Positions 20,363 to 32,311 of a stretch of DNA of 64,000 nucleotides are shown here, piece after piece. The position numbers and the translations under genes are program-made. Position 1 is the first letter of the stretch. Each line of letters begins with the position of its first letter. Origin of the DNA: Homarus americanus. Its lineage: Eukaryota; Arthropoda; Malacostraca; Decapoda; Nephropidae. The notes under the pieces were generated by a model. It was not told the DNA's origin, ran no database searches, and saw only the letters and a list, made by a program, of their open reading frames with translations. Where the stretch lies: NCBI RefSeq assembly GCF_018991925.1, contig NW_024742580.1:111001-175000 (forward strand), read 5' to 3'.

Positions 20363-20875
20363 ACAGAGTCTTAGAGTATTGGTCTTGAAGGAATGGCAGT
20401 TTTAGGTTTATAGTCCCGTCTGTTAAAACCCAAACAGACAATTTGTTTCTCTATTAAAAAAACATTAAAAAGCTCCTATAGTGAGACAATATTCTTTTAA
20501 GTTCTGATTATCTGTTTTAGGATAAGTTAGATTATTGTAGGTTAGGTTAGTTTGAGTTAAGTTTGATCAGATTAAGTTACGATAAACTACACTAAAAACA
20601 ACTTTGTATACTGTAGTTCAATTTGCGTCCCTTTCTCCTCCTCTCCCTTGATGTAGAAAGCGGCAGAGTCAACAAAAATTCGGCCTGAAATATTCACAAC
20701 TAGAGGCATTCATTGTCAATCGCGGTGTGTAGTGAGTGGAAGGGAGGGGTCGCTTGCCTGTGTACACCTACAATGATCTGATAGATTGGGGAGGCTGCTT
20801 GTGTATCTCTCTTCTCTCTCTCTCTATATCTCTGTGTTGTTGTCTCTCTCTCTGTCTGTCTTTGTCTGTGTGTGA

Positions 20876-20877
<2 letters not shown>
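20363..20877. other. Unique DNA, TTAGG-like scatter, CT-rich stretch
   Basis: A short TTAGGTTAG run near 20535, then unique sequence and a CT/TCTG-rich zone at about 20810-20870 leading into the following GT tract. No gene seen. Confidence 0.6.

Positions 20878-20935
<58 letters not shown>
20878..20935. repeat. GT microsatellite
   Basis: About 28 uninterrupted GT dinucleotides after TGAGTATG. Confidence 0.95.
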
Positions 20936-20938
<3 letters not shown>

Positions 20939-21811
20939 TTAATACCCAAGAGAATGACTGCACTCAACAAGTCACTACGTTAAGTCGGTGAGGGTCCCAT
21001 ACGACCTTGGAAGGAACCAATCAAAACAGCCGAAAAAAAAACCCAATAGTAAACAGAATAGTAAAAAAACAACAACATTGGAATCCAGGATGTAAAAAAA
21101 ACCTCAAAGGTAAATATCCATCTGGGAAAATTTTCAAACTGTCCTCCCAACCAAAAAAAAAAAAAAAATTCAATGGACATGACGAAGGAATTAATGAGGG
21201 CAAATTTGCATACGTAATGTGGCGCTGTTGATTGGAGGAGACTAACCAGGAGACCAAACAGTGGCCAGAGATTGGTATGTGGAGGGAAATTACTTCTTCT
21301 CAATGGTAGAGGAATTAATTAAACCTAGAATACAAGGTGGAAATAAAGGTGGAGTTATGATGTTGCGTGTGGTTTGTTTATATACAGTATTATATAAAAC
21401 ATAAATATGAAAGAATCTGTCTGTCTGTCTGTCTGTCCATTATAAGATTGTCTTGCCACTGTCCCGGGTGTCGTCACAAAGGGAACTGAGTTGTCAGTTC
21501 TGAGGCATTACGACTTTCTCTTTCTTTCACATTTCTTTCTCTCTCTCTCTTTATCCCCGTGTGTCTCTGTTTCTTCTTTCCTTCCCTCCTCTTCTTTCCT
21601 TCCTCCTTCTTTCTCTCTTTCACACACACACACACACAGTTGGGAAGGTCTAGTCATTGTTCTTGTATCTGAAGAATAATTGGCTTTTGCATTCATCCTA
21701 TTATTTTTTGCTATTCATAATTTTTTTATCACTATATATGTATATATAAGTGTGTTTGTGTGTGTGTGTGTTGAGAGAATCTATGGGAATTACTTGATAA
21801 CAATAGTATAC

Positions 21812-21859
<48 letters not shown>

Positions 21860-22420
21860 AAAAGAGAGAGAGAGAGTGAGACAGACAGACAGACACAAAA
21901 AAAATAGAAAAATAGAATCACAAAATCCCATCACCAGTGTAATAATAAAAGAGCCAGGATTTATGGCTACAATATGTGTTGTTTACCAAATATGTCTGGC
22001 AGTAATTGAAACTCTTTGTTCAGCGACAGTGTTGGTGGGGCGTATAGTTTGTCAGGATTTGTTATCATGAATGAACTGACGATAAATCCACTTACGAGAC
22101 TTATTGGTCGCGTTTGGTGACTTTTTCTAAGAGCGGAGATGTTCAGGTGTGTGTGTGTGTGTACAGGTGTTGATGAGGTGGTAATATTACTCTTCAATTT
22201 CTAAGGTCATTATGAGGTCATTAGCCTAACAACTTTATTATTTACGCTAGTACATCAATGGTTAAGATTTTTTTTTTATCTCTGTGAGTGTGTTACTAAA
22301 CTGTTGTTAATGTGTAATGTTACGAAATTGAATTAAGATTTGAGGAATACAATTATTGGTGTACTAAAACCTATATCTTTAATGACCCATGTACAAAACT
22401 GGGGGAGATGAGGTGATGGT
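20936..22420. other. Non-coding with poly-A, CTGT, CA and GA tracts
   Basis: A 16-base A-run near 21155-21168, CTGT at about 21418-21437, CT-rich at 21510-21620, CA at about 21622-21638, GA at about 21812-21893 with an AAAA interruption, and a short GT at about 22147-22162. Lys- or Phe-rich frames across 20980-21300 are compositional. Confidence 0.7.
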
Positions 22421-22600
22421 TAAGTGGGGAGGGGTGTCTGGGTGGGGAGGGACTGTCCGGGTGGGGAGGGGGTGTCTGGGTGGGGGAGGGGGTGTCTGGG
22501 TGGGGAGGCTTCTGGGTGGGAGGGGGTGCTTGGTGGGGAGGGGGTGTCTGGTTGGGGAGGGGGACTGTCCGGGTGATGAGGGACTGTCCGGGTGAGTAGG
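22421..22600. repeat. G-rich 20-22 bp minisatellite, quadruplex-prone
   Basis: A unit close to GGTGGGGAGGGGGTGTCTG repeats about eight times with a variant GGGACTGTCCG. Every unit carries two G-runs of four or more, so intrastrand quadruplexes are likely on the plus strand. A TTAGG/TCAGG scatter follows at 22635-22675. Confidence 0.88.
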
Positions 22601-22675
22601 ACGAAGATAGAGGTAGCGTGTTCTCCATATAAAAGGTAGGTTAGGTTAGGTCAAATCAGGTCAGGTCATGTTAGG

Positions 22676-23931
<1,256 letters not shown>

Positions 23932-24258
23932 GGTGAAGTGAGGACGGATCTAACTGGTGAAGTGAGGACGGATCTAACTGGTGAAGTGAGGACGGATCTA
24001 ACTGGTGAAGTGAGGACGGATCTAACTGGTGAAGTGAGGACGGATCTAACTGGTGAAGTGAGGACGGATCTAACTGGTGAAGTGAGGACGGATCTAACTG
24101 GTGAAGTGAGGACGGATCTAACTGGTGAAGTGAGGACGGATCTAACTGGTGAAGTGAGGACGGATCTAACTGGTGAAGTGAGGACGGATCTAACTGGTGA
24201 AGTGAGGACGGATCTAACTGGTGAAGTGAGGACGGATCTAACTGGTGAAGTGAGGACG
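23932..24258. repeat. Near-perfect 24-bp minisatellite, 13 copies plus a partial
   Basis: The unit GGTGAAGTGAGGACGGATCT plus AACT repeats with almost no divergence from 23932 to 24243, then a last unit changes to GGACGTTTCTTACC. As 24 is a multiple of three, one frame reads an 8-residue GEVRTDLT repeat. I do not think this is a protein: no signal peptide or flanking domain is visible, and identity at every base points to recent expansion. Confidence 0.95.
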
Positions 24259-24383
24259 TTTCTTACCTAAAATTACTCTAAGGCTCAGAAGGGTGTGACT
24301 GTGTGAGGCTAGACTGTAGGGAGGCTGAGTCACGTGGTGCTGGAGATGTGCCAAGAGGTGATACGCAAGAACTGACAGAAGAA

Positions 24384-24464
<81 letters not shown>

Positions 24465-25092
24465 CGTATAAATATCATACTTAACACTTGCCTTAAACTA
24501 GAGTAAAATTCATCATTTTCTTGGTCTGATAAATTCCACATTTTAACCAACATTCAAAAGACATTGGAGGAAGGAGAGTAAAGAGGAGAGGAAGGAAGGG
24601 AAATGAAGGGGAAAGTTTATTTTCTTGGGAGAGATAAGGAAGGAAAGAAAATTATCCAGCTTATTTCTCCTGGTTTGAATATCCTGATCTGTGGTAACCA
24701 AACCCTGAGGTGTGGGGACTGATACGACAATAGATGACACCGAGAGACGAGCACGTAAAAGACCTATTGTTGTTGTTTTTCCCCCGACCTTCCTCCACGT
24801 TGTTATTATCACCGAGTGGGAACCTCTTCAGCAGAAATTTAAACACAGAGGATTATTCATACGACTTAGTTTAATTTATTGTGATGGTAAGTCATTCCTG
24901 CTCGTTTTAAGGTGGATTTATGATCCCTCTTCGTACTATAGTGGGGATTTATGATAATTTCTTAATGTATTCTTGCAACGGGGATTTATGTCTAGTCTTC
25001 GTGATATATTGGGATTTACGTCTGTGTTTTGCATCGTACTGGAGTGTTTAGGTTGGGTTATGATATCTACACCAGTCCTTCGTTTACTTTTT
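24259..25092. other. GA microsatellite and unique DNA
   Basis: A GA tract at about 24390-24461, a purine-rich GGAAGGAAG stretch at about 24565-24650, and unique sequence. Weak GGGATTTATG repeats (about 24910-25020) foreshadow the 30-bp array at 25093. Confidence 0.75.
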
Positions 25093-25187
25093 AGGATTTA
25101 CATTAATCCTTCGTGTATCACCAGGATTTACATTAATCCTTCGTGTATCACCAGGATTTACATTAATCCTCCGTGTTCTACCAGGGT
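25093..25187. repeat. 30-bp tandem repeat, three copies
   Basis: The unit AGGATTTACATTAATCCTTC plus GTGTATCACC is repeated three times, with AGGATT/AATCCT inside the unit forming a small inverted repeat. Diverged GGATTTA units extend the pattern on both sides. Confidence 0.85.
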
Positions 25188-25399
25188 TTAAACCAATCAC
25201 TAGTACTTTACTGGGTTAAATCATTCGTTTATTTTAAGGTTTACATCACCCCTTCATATATTAACCAGACTATGTTAAATATGTGTTTTCGTGTTAAAGT
25301 TATCAAACGTTCGTGAGTTACCTGTACTACCTCACGTCAATATCTCTGTGGTCGTCACCGAGAAGGAAGCATCGATTAAGGTATTATTAAGAGGTCGTA

Positions 25400-25434
<35 letters not shown>

Positions 25435-26223
25435 GGTTTTGTCTAGTAATGGGGAAGTTTTGTTTCATGTCTGTCTTAAATTCTTTTATGTTTCCTTTTG
25501 TAATATTTTATATTTCTCCTTATTCTCTGTTTATTCTTCATTCCTCTTTTATTCCCTCTTCCAAGACTCGTAAATGTTCTCTGGTTCTATTTGGTTCATA
25601 CATTTTCCTCTCTCTCTCTCTCCCCTTTGTGCACTTGTATTCTTTTTCTCATTCTCTCTGTATCTCTCTCTCCCACTCTCTTGCTTTCTCTCTCTAATAC
25701 TTTAGCTCTCTTTTCTTCTCCTATCTCTCTTATACCTCAGCTCTCTCTCTCTCTCTCTCTACCCACTATTACGCACGCGCTCCGAAGCTCATCAACACCC
25801 AGCCGTCCCCGACAATGAAGATTAGTTATGAGAATATCCAACACAACGCCAACGGCAGAATAAACTAGCCCGTGACACAGGTGCTGAGACTATACCAATA
25901 CATTGCGATAACAGATAAGACCCAACGGCAGTGTGTGGACGTGGGTGTGTTTACAAATATAATACTGTGTTTATTGGGGGGATTTATTTAATTTATTTTT
26001 TTAACCCAACTTTCGAGTTTATGAATTTATGTCAATCCCCCTTTTTCGTGTTTCAGTGGGATTTATGGGATTGTGTGTGGATTTGAAATGTTTTTATAGG
26101 GATTTATGTGGAATTTTATGGTATTTTTTGGGGGGGTGGGGTGATTTTGACCTATTTTCCTTTTCCAGTGATTTACTTGTATATGTAAGATAGAGAGTAA
26201 ATCTGTTTCGCTTTCCTCTTTGA

Positions 26224-26258
<35 letters not shown>

Positions 26259-26733
26259 TCTTAAATCTCTTATGTTCGCTGCTGCCGCTCTGCTTAAATT
26301 CCTAGAATGAAATATCACTTTTTCGTTCATGGCGTCCGTAAGAGCTGGTTGAAGCGAAGCGAGTCAGTGTATCTCGCTTGGACATTTGTTAGTTAAATTT
26401 ATATTGTGAAATGACACTTGTTCAATGTGTAACCAGTAGGAATTCTCTGAACGTCTCAATTTCGTCATTCTACTTAAAATCCACTGACTTAAACAATTAT
26501 TCGTTCATGTAGTCGACAAATTGATTAAATTGACTCAGAATATCTCACAAGTTTGGTATTCTATTTAAATACATTGAATATAACCTCACTTAATGCTCGT
26601 GTGTAGTGAGAAAAGCCTTACTGTAGTGAGACAAAATACCTCACTCACTGTGCTGTCTCCCCAGAGTGCCTAATACTTTTGACGTGGGGACTCGGGCCAG
26701 TGTGGAATAATAGACGGGGAAACATTACAGTAT
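25188..26733. other. Non-coding: GT, CT and CA tracts, unique AT-rich DNA
   Basis: GT at about 25401-25432, CT-rich at 25605-25762, CA at about 26228-26255. The segment near 26345-26385 can fold AGCGAG with CTCGCT. No gene recognised. Confidence 0.7.
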
Positions 26734-27058
26734 AGCGTCAGTGTAGGAGAGCGTCAGTGTAGGAGAGCGTCAGTGTAGGAGAGCGTCAGTGTAGGAGAGC
26801 GTCAGTGTAGGAGAGCGTCAGTGTAGGAGAGCGTCAGTGTAGGAGAGCGTCAGTGTAGGAGAGCGTCAGTGTAGGAGAGCGTCAGTGTAGGAGAGCGTCA
26901 GTGTAGGAGAGCGTCAGTGTAGGAGAGAGTGCCAGTGTAGGAGAGCGTCAGTAGGGAGAGGCCAGTGTAGGGAGAGCGTCAGGTAGGAGAGCTAGTAGGA
27001 GAGCGGCCAGTGTAGGAGGAGTGTGTCAAAGTGTAGGAGCGTCAGTGTAGGAGAGCAA
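26734..27058. repeat. 16-bp minisatellite, about 20 copies, decaying at one edge
   Basis: The unit AGCGTCAGTGTAGGAG is perfect for about 12 copies (26734-26925) and then accumulates small deletions and substitutions toward 27058. That fits expansion on one side and decay on the other, or an assembly-noisy edge. Confidence 0.93.
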
Positions 27059-27084
27059 TACATAGTAGGAGACACTGTCTATGG

Positions 27085-27435
27085 TGTGTGTGTGTGTGTG
27101 TGTGTGTGTGTTGTACTGTATAAATCTATTCCGACAATATTTCACTAGACATATGAAATTATTTACGTTACCACAGCTTCATATTGTCACTAGGGAGACA
27201 GTGACACACCACAGCTTAATACTGTGACTGGGAGATACAGTGACACTGAAGGTGCCCAAATATTGTCACCAGGAGACAGTGACACACCACAGCTTAACAT
27301 TGTCCCCAGGAGACAGTGACACACCACAGCTCAATACTGTCACCAGGAGACAGTGACACACCACAGCTTAATACTGTGACTGGGAGACACAGTGACACAC
27401 CACAGCTTAATACTGTCACCAGGAGACATAGTGAC
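27085..27435. repeat. GT tract and 40-55 bp minisatellite
   Basis: GT at about 27085-27111. From about 27172 to 27435 roughly six units containing CACCACAGCTTAATACTGTC and ACCAGGAGACAGTGACACA repeat, with small length variation. Confidence 0.85.
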
Positions 27436-27439
27436 GTCA
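27432..27439. promoter_or_regulatory. CRE palindrome TGACGTCA
   Basis: A perfect 8-bp cAMP-response-element palindrome at the edge of the 27172-27435 minisatellite. An isolated match with no gene start next to it; function is unproven. Confidence 0.3.
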
Positions 27440-27651
27440 GCTGGTGTTTACAATATGTGTGTCAGATATTGGTTCAACACAACACAACTACTACATAATG
27501 GATGGATGTATTTTATGTTTTGACACTAATGTAAACATTGCAGAAACAACGAAATTTACATATGAGAACAAGCGTAAACATAGAGGCTTGTTGTTAAACT
27601 GCAATCGTAAATATACGCATTTTAGACCCATATCACTTATTTTTCTGTTAT

Positions 27652-27654
<3 letters not shown>

Positions 27655-27709
<55 letters not shown>

Positions 27710-27824
27710 TGTTGTGTGTGTGTGTGGGTGTGTGTGTGTGTGTGTGGTGGTGTGTGTGTGTGTGTGTGTGTGGTGTGTGTGGTGTGTGGTGTGTGTGTGG
27801 TGTGTGGTGTGTGTGTGTGTGGTG

Positions 27825-27855
<31 letters not shown>

Positions 27856-27878
27856 TGGTGTGTGGTGTGTGTGTGTGT
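27655..27878. repeat. Compound GT / GTGTGGT array
   Basis: 220 bp of GT with GGTGTGTGGTGT interruptions that recur in blocks, like the smaller array at 12471-12559. The Cys-Val open frames across it are artefacts. Confidence 0.93.
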
Positions 27879-28479
27879 AATAACCGCTACACTATGAGAT
27901 GCGAGACATTGTTATGTGGACGAGAAAAAATTTGAAGATTATTGACTTCTTATTCTTCATATTATTATTATTACTAGTCTAAATAATACTGTAAAATACT
28001 CATTATTATCATCATCATTATTATTAGAAGTATTATTATTACTAACAATACTATTATCCAAGTAAGTTACCACAGATCCACGTTATATTAACATCCAACT
28101 CTGTTTTCCAGACTTGTATCAATAAATCTTTGGAAGGTGTGTGGCTCAGGAGAGGTAATGAGAGAAGGTACGTAAAAAAACCTCCATATATCAAGGTTGT
28201 TACCCGAGGGCGTGTCGATCCTCATGTGTTTGAGTGTCAGGAGGTCGACACCTGACCTTTATATCATCTCTGTTCATGTTTGTTTCTCGTATGTCCTGTG
28301 TCTTTGGTCTTTTGGAAGTTGTTTTTATTATATGGGTCGTTAGGTTAGGTTATGTTATGTTAGTGTAGGGCAGATTAGCTTAGATGGGTTAGGAAAAATC
28401 GGGTCTGGTAGATTAAACAAACCGATATCAAGAGATTTTGTTAGAAATAGCAATTTAAAAAAAAAAGTGAAAAAAAAAA
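27879..28479. other. ATT/ATC-rich and unique DNA
   Basis: ATT triplets lie at about 27957-28040. A short TTAGGTTAGGTTATG run lies near 28340. No gene. Confidence 0.65.
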
Positions 28480-28489
28480 TAACCAGATT

Positions 28490-28697
28490 GTCATTTTCCT
28501 CAGAGTGCCAAATACTTCCCTGCCGGTACACATACGACAGTCCTTGAGGTGTGACGGCTGTGTTGTCTGAGTGAGAGGTAACAGCTGGGGTTGTGAGAGC
28601 CATCAAGAGCCTCTCACTACACCAGCTGTCCCATGAGTGTAGTGACGCACCGGCTATATCAGGTTCACGTCTGGAATGCCATCTGTTGCGTCTGTAC
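28490..28697 (-). other. Unassigned coding-like open segment
   Basis: The minus strand is open for about 69 codons after an AG at 28698-28699. It reads YRRNRWHSRREPDIAGASLH, then SWDSWCSERLLMALTTPAVT and SHSDNTAVTPQGLSYVYRQG before running into poly-T. GC content is higher than in the flanks. I do not recognise the family, and no clean donor or stop context closes it. It could be an exon, part of a repeat, or chance. Confidence 0.2.
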
Positions 28698-29520
28698 CTG
28701 ATGTCCCTCTAGAAGTGGAGGTTCAAGTGATGGTAATTTGATGGTCCTCTTGAGTTGAACCTCCTTTAATGGGTATCATTTTTCGTCTGATTTAAGTCAT
28801 GTTAGAGATGTTGATTTATTGTAGAATATATCGTTGTTTTATTGATTTTATTCCACATAATGGGTTCCTGATGGTTGTAGTTCCACACAATGGGTTCTTA
28901 ATGACGAGTGCTGTAGTTCCACACAATGGGTTCCTAGTGGCGAGTCATCCAAAATACACCACCATTTCCACCTTCTCTCTCTCTCTGCTGAGGCGATTAA
29001 TCCATCCAGCCACGAGACTTTATATGATAATCGTCCTGACTTTCCAGTAAATTCATCTCATTCAGAAATTCTCATCCTATTAGCAGGGTGAACTCCAGTG
29101 GCGGTGACTCACGAGCTCTCGAAGGTGCAGTTGACGTTACGGTATAATAAAATTAGTCAGGCTCTTACCCGTCTTGCATAATAAACACTACGGCGACCTT
29201 GAACCACGTATCAACTCGTGTTCGTCTGTCATATACTAGTTTTAACATGAGACTCCCTCCCCTGTACACTAAGCACGAAAATCAGATAAAAAATTAAGGC
29301 ATTGTATAAAAATAGCATATAATAGGTAAGAGTATAATTAATAATAAAATCAACACAAATGAACATAAAATAACAGATAACTTATAGAAATAATAAAATG
29401 TAAACAATATGATAAAATACGTGATGGTCTTTGTTCTTCCAGGATGGTCGACGTCCAGGATCTGAGCTAACACAGCCAAGGCTTTTGGTCCTTAACGCCC
29501 GATGTGGTGGCCATAGTCAA
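28698..29520. other. Unique DNA with small tandem repeat and splice-like sites
   Basis: A CCACACAATGGGTTCCT unit repeats at about 28853-28940. On the minus strand, consensus-like donors lie at 29162-29168 (GTAAGAG, preceded by a frame reading KVAVVFIMQD) and 29105-29112 (GTGAGTCA, preceded by NVNCTFES). These might be small exons, but no protein family is recognised. Confidence 0.3.
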
Positions 29521-29615
29521 TAGCCTGCTGGCCTCAGTCAACAGTCGAGAGGTATCACTTAACAGTCAAGAGGTGTCAGTTAACAGTCAAGAGGTGTCAG
29601 TTAACAGTCTAAAAG
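29521..29615. repeat. 21-bp tandem repeat, about four copies
   Basis: The unit CAGTTAACAGTCAAGAGGTGT, with variants at both ends, lies in otherwise unique DNA. Confidence 0.8.
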
Positions 29616-30499
29616 TGTAGAGAACAGTGTGGAGGCGTAATGGGTCTCACGTGGATATCTCCGACTCAATCAGAAACACAGGATTAGTGTCTCTTAGTAC
29701 CTATTGCCCTTGTGTTCCTCTTTTGTTTTAGACGCTTCAGCTAACAAGGTTATTAAGTACTGTTCTTTAACTCTTGATTTCTACAACACACAGAAATATA
29801 ACCTTTATACTCCTACAATCAACAGTTGTTAGTCTTTCATTGTTTGATTAAATTTCTAAGGTCTTTTATGACACTGAACGCCTGAGTGTCCGATGACTGT
29901 ATCAACGAGTCGAGGTTCACAAGTCGAGTAAGAGTTGACACCAGGCACCCGGGCAAAATTTTTTGAAAATCATCAAAATAAATACAAATTTACATATAAA
30001 TAACAAACAAACATGATCCTCTGTATAATATTTATATTTTAATAGGTATATAACGGATATATATTTGGTATAGCTCTTCACATTTATATTACAGATATAC
30101 TCGTTCAGGGACTCCCACACTGCACACTAAAATAAACACAAACACAGGTATTGAAGTCTATAACCACATTACTAAGCCAGTCTCCCTCACACGAGTATTT
30201 CTCTATCAACAGAGCAATATCTATCTTGTCAAATATTCATCCAGTTTCCGACCTAAATAAAGACCCCCGTCAGATGCCTTTTCGTACCCTGCCCTCGAGG
30301 TCTTAAACTAAAGACTGGATGTGTGAGGTTCGGTTTGGTTAGGTTGGGTTGGGCTGGACTGGGTTCGGCTCCAGTGATGCACCGCCCCACTGTCTCTCCT
30401 TGTTGACAGATCATTTATTTCTCTTGTGATGTTTTTAAATCTCTCTTGACCCAAACTTATCGACAGGTGTTGGTTGTATAGTGTTACTGTTTTAGTTTT
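29616..30499. other. Unique AT-rich DNA
   Basis: No repeat longer than about 15 bp and no credible exon. A TTGGTTAGGTTGGG scatter lies near 30335-30360. Confidence 0.6.
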
Positions 30500-31020
30500 A
30501 CAACACTGTCAGATTCACAACACTGTCAGATTCACAACACTGTCAGATTCCAACACTGTCAGATTCACAACACTGCCAGAATTAGAACACTTCCAGCATC
30601 ACAACACTGCCAGAATCACAACACTGCCAGCATCACAACACTGCCAGCATCACAACACTGCCAGCATCACAACACTGCCAGCATCACAACACTGCCAGAC
30701 ACAACACTGCCAGCATCACAACACTGCCAGCATCACAACACTGCCAGCATCACAACACTGCCAAAGAGTCACAACACTGCCAAGAGCCTCAACACTGCCA
30801 GCAGTCACAACACTGCCAGCATCACAACACTGCCAGCATCACAACACTGCCAGCATCACAACACTGCCAGCATCACAACACTGCCAGCATCACAACACTG
30901 CCAGCATCACAACACTGCCAGAATCACAACACTGCCAGCATCACAACACTGCCAGAATCACAACACTGCCAGCATCACAACACTGCCAGCATCACAACAC
31001 TGCCAGAATCACAACACGGT
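30500..31020. repeat. 17-bp minisatellite, about 30 copies
   Basis: The unit GCATCACAACACTGCCA varies at one position (GCATC/GAATC). The left edge carries an older form with ACTGTCAGATTC. The 17-bp period explains the 17-residue periodicity of the long plus-strand frame, which is therefore not a gene. Confidence 0.95.
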
Positions 31021-31144
31021 CAGCATCGTCTCCTCTGGGTCTGGTCATAAAATCCATCGTGGTTACGTCGGCGAGGCTAAAAAGGTCCTGCCAGCAAGCA
31101 CCAGGTTTATCAAGTCCTGGTGAAGGATCTCCTCCATTTTAGCC

Positions 31145-31597
31145 ACCAAGGTCACCTAAAGTGTTATAAACCAAGGTCACCTAAAGTGTTATAAACCAAG
31201 GTCACCTGAAGTCCTATAAACCAAGGTCACCTGAAGTCTTATAAACCAAGGTCACCTAAAGTGTTATAAACCAAGGTCACCTGAAGTCTTATAAACCAAG
31301 GTCACCTGAAGTCTTATAAACCAAGGTCACCTGAAGTCTTATTAACCAAGGTCACCTGAAGTCTTATTAACCAAGGTCACCTGAAGTCTTATAAACCAAG
31401 GTCACCTGAAGTCTTATTAACCAAGGTCAGCTGAAGTGTTATAAACCAAAGTCACCTGAAGTGTTATAAACCAAGGTCACCTGAAGTGTTATAAACCAAG
31501 GTCAGCTGAAGTGTTATAAACCAAGGTCACCTGAAGTCTTATAAACCAAGGTCACCTGAAGTCTTGTAAACCAAGGTCACCTGAAGTCTTATAAACC
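31145..31597. repeat. 25-bp minisatellite, about 18 copies
   Basis: The unit CCAAGGTCACCTGAAGTCTT plus ATAAA has subtypes CTAAAGTGTT, CTGAAGTGTT and CTTATTAA in blocks. It lies only 125 bp after the 17-bp array but shares no sequence with it. Each unit contains AAGGTCA, the half-site core bound by many nuclear receptors. Confidence 0.95.
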
Positions 31598-32172
31598 ACG
31601 AATTAAACAAAAATGGACCATCATAATTTAACTTTAATTCATAATGATTATTAAGAAACGTGAGCACACTAACTGACTCGGGTAATAAGGTACTGTACAG
31701 GTAGAGTAATTTCCCAAGGGTGACGCCATATTATAGTGTCTTACCCTTGGATATGACGTAATCTGTATTCCTCCGAGATTACAGGTCATTTCGTTCACAA
31801 ATTGTTCCCTTATATGGATAATTTCGTATACTGTTGGCCATTTTCGTACTCAAACCCACATGAGAACAATGGTCATAATGTAAAGACGTACAAATTGGGT
31901 GAAAATATTAGGAAGATTTGTTTGTTTTTTGTCCTCTGGTGGCTGAGTAGACAAGTTCTGATGACGATATTCAAGATGGAATGGTCTACCCAAACATTGT
32001 GGGATATTCATATATAACTCCCACGTTAACTACAAACATCCTTTATACCTAACGATATTATAACTCCTGCTTTGATCTCACAATTTCATTAGTAAATCAT
32101 TATTCCATTTAAAAAAACCTTCAAGATTTAGATTTGGATTCTGGCGAAAACATCGTTTGTTACGGAGCCACT
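31598..32172. other. Unique AT-rich DNA
   Basis: No repeat and no convincing exon. The 71-codon plus-strand frame starting at 31802 has no recognisable domain. Confidence 0.6.
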
Positions 32173-32260
32173 GATTGGTCTGCAATAAAACCATTTGCTG
32201 ATTGGGTGGACCGTGATGACGTCATGGGTGGTGTAGGAGGCGCCACTGACAGTCACAGAC
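32173..32260 (+). promoter_or_regulatory. Promoter-like cluster: two inverted CCAAT boxes and a CRE
   Basis: GATTGGT at 32173-32179 and GATTGGG at 32200-32206 are inverted CCAAT boxes. TGACGTCA at 32217-32224 is a perfect CRE, 10 bp further, followed by locally GC-rich sequence (GGAGGCGCCACTGAC). NF-Y and CREB sites at this spacing are typical of animal promoters. No TATA box or downstream coding exon is evident, so this is a candidate only. Confidence 0.35.
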
Positions 32261-32311
32261 GCGGAAAATTGGTCACCTGAGCATCTTTATAATTATTGTA
32301 TATTTTTAATC

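Noticed and set aside
23932..24258. CRISPR array
   Set aside because: Direct repeats are contiguous with no spacers and the genome is eukaryotic.
30474..31142. 222-residue Thr/His/Gln repeat protein
   Set aside because: The 17-residue period is produced by a 17-bp minisatellite read through three phases; no conserved flanks.
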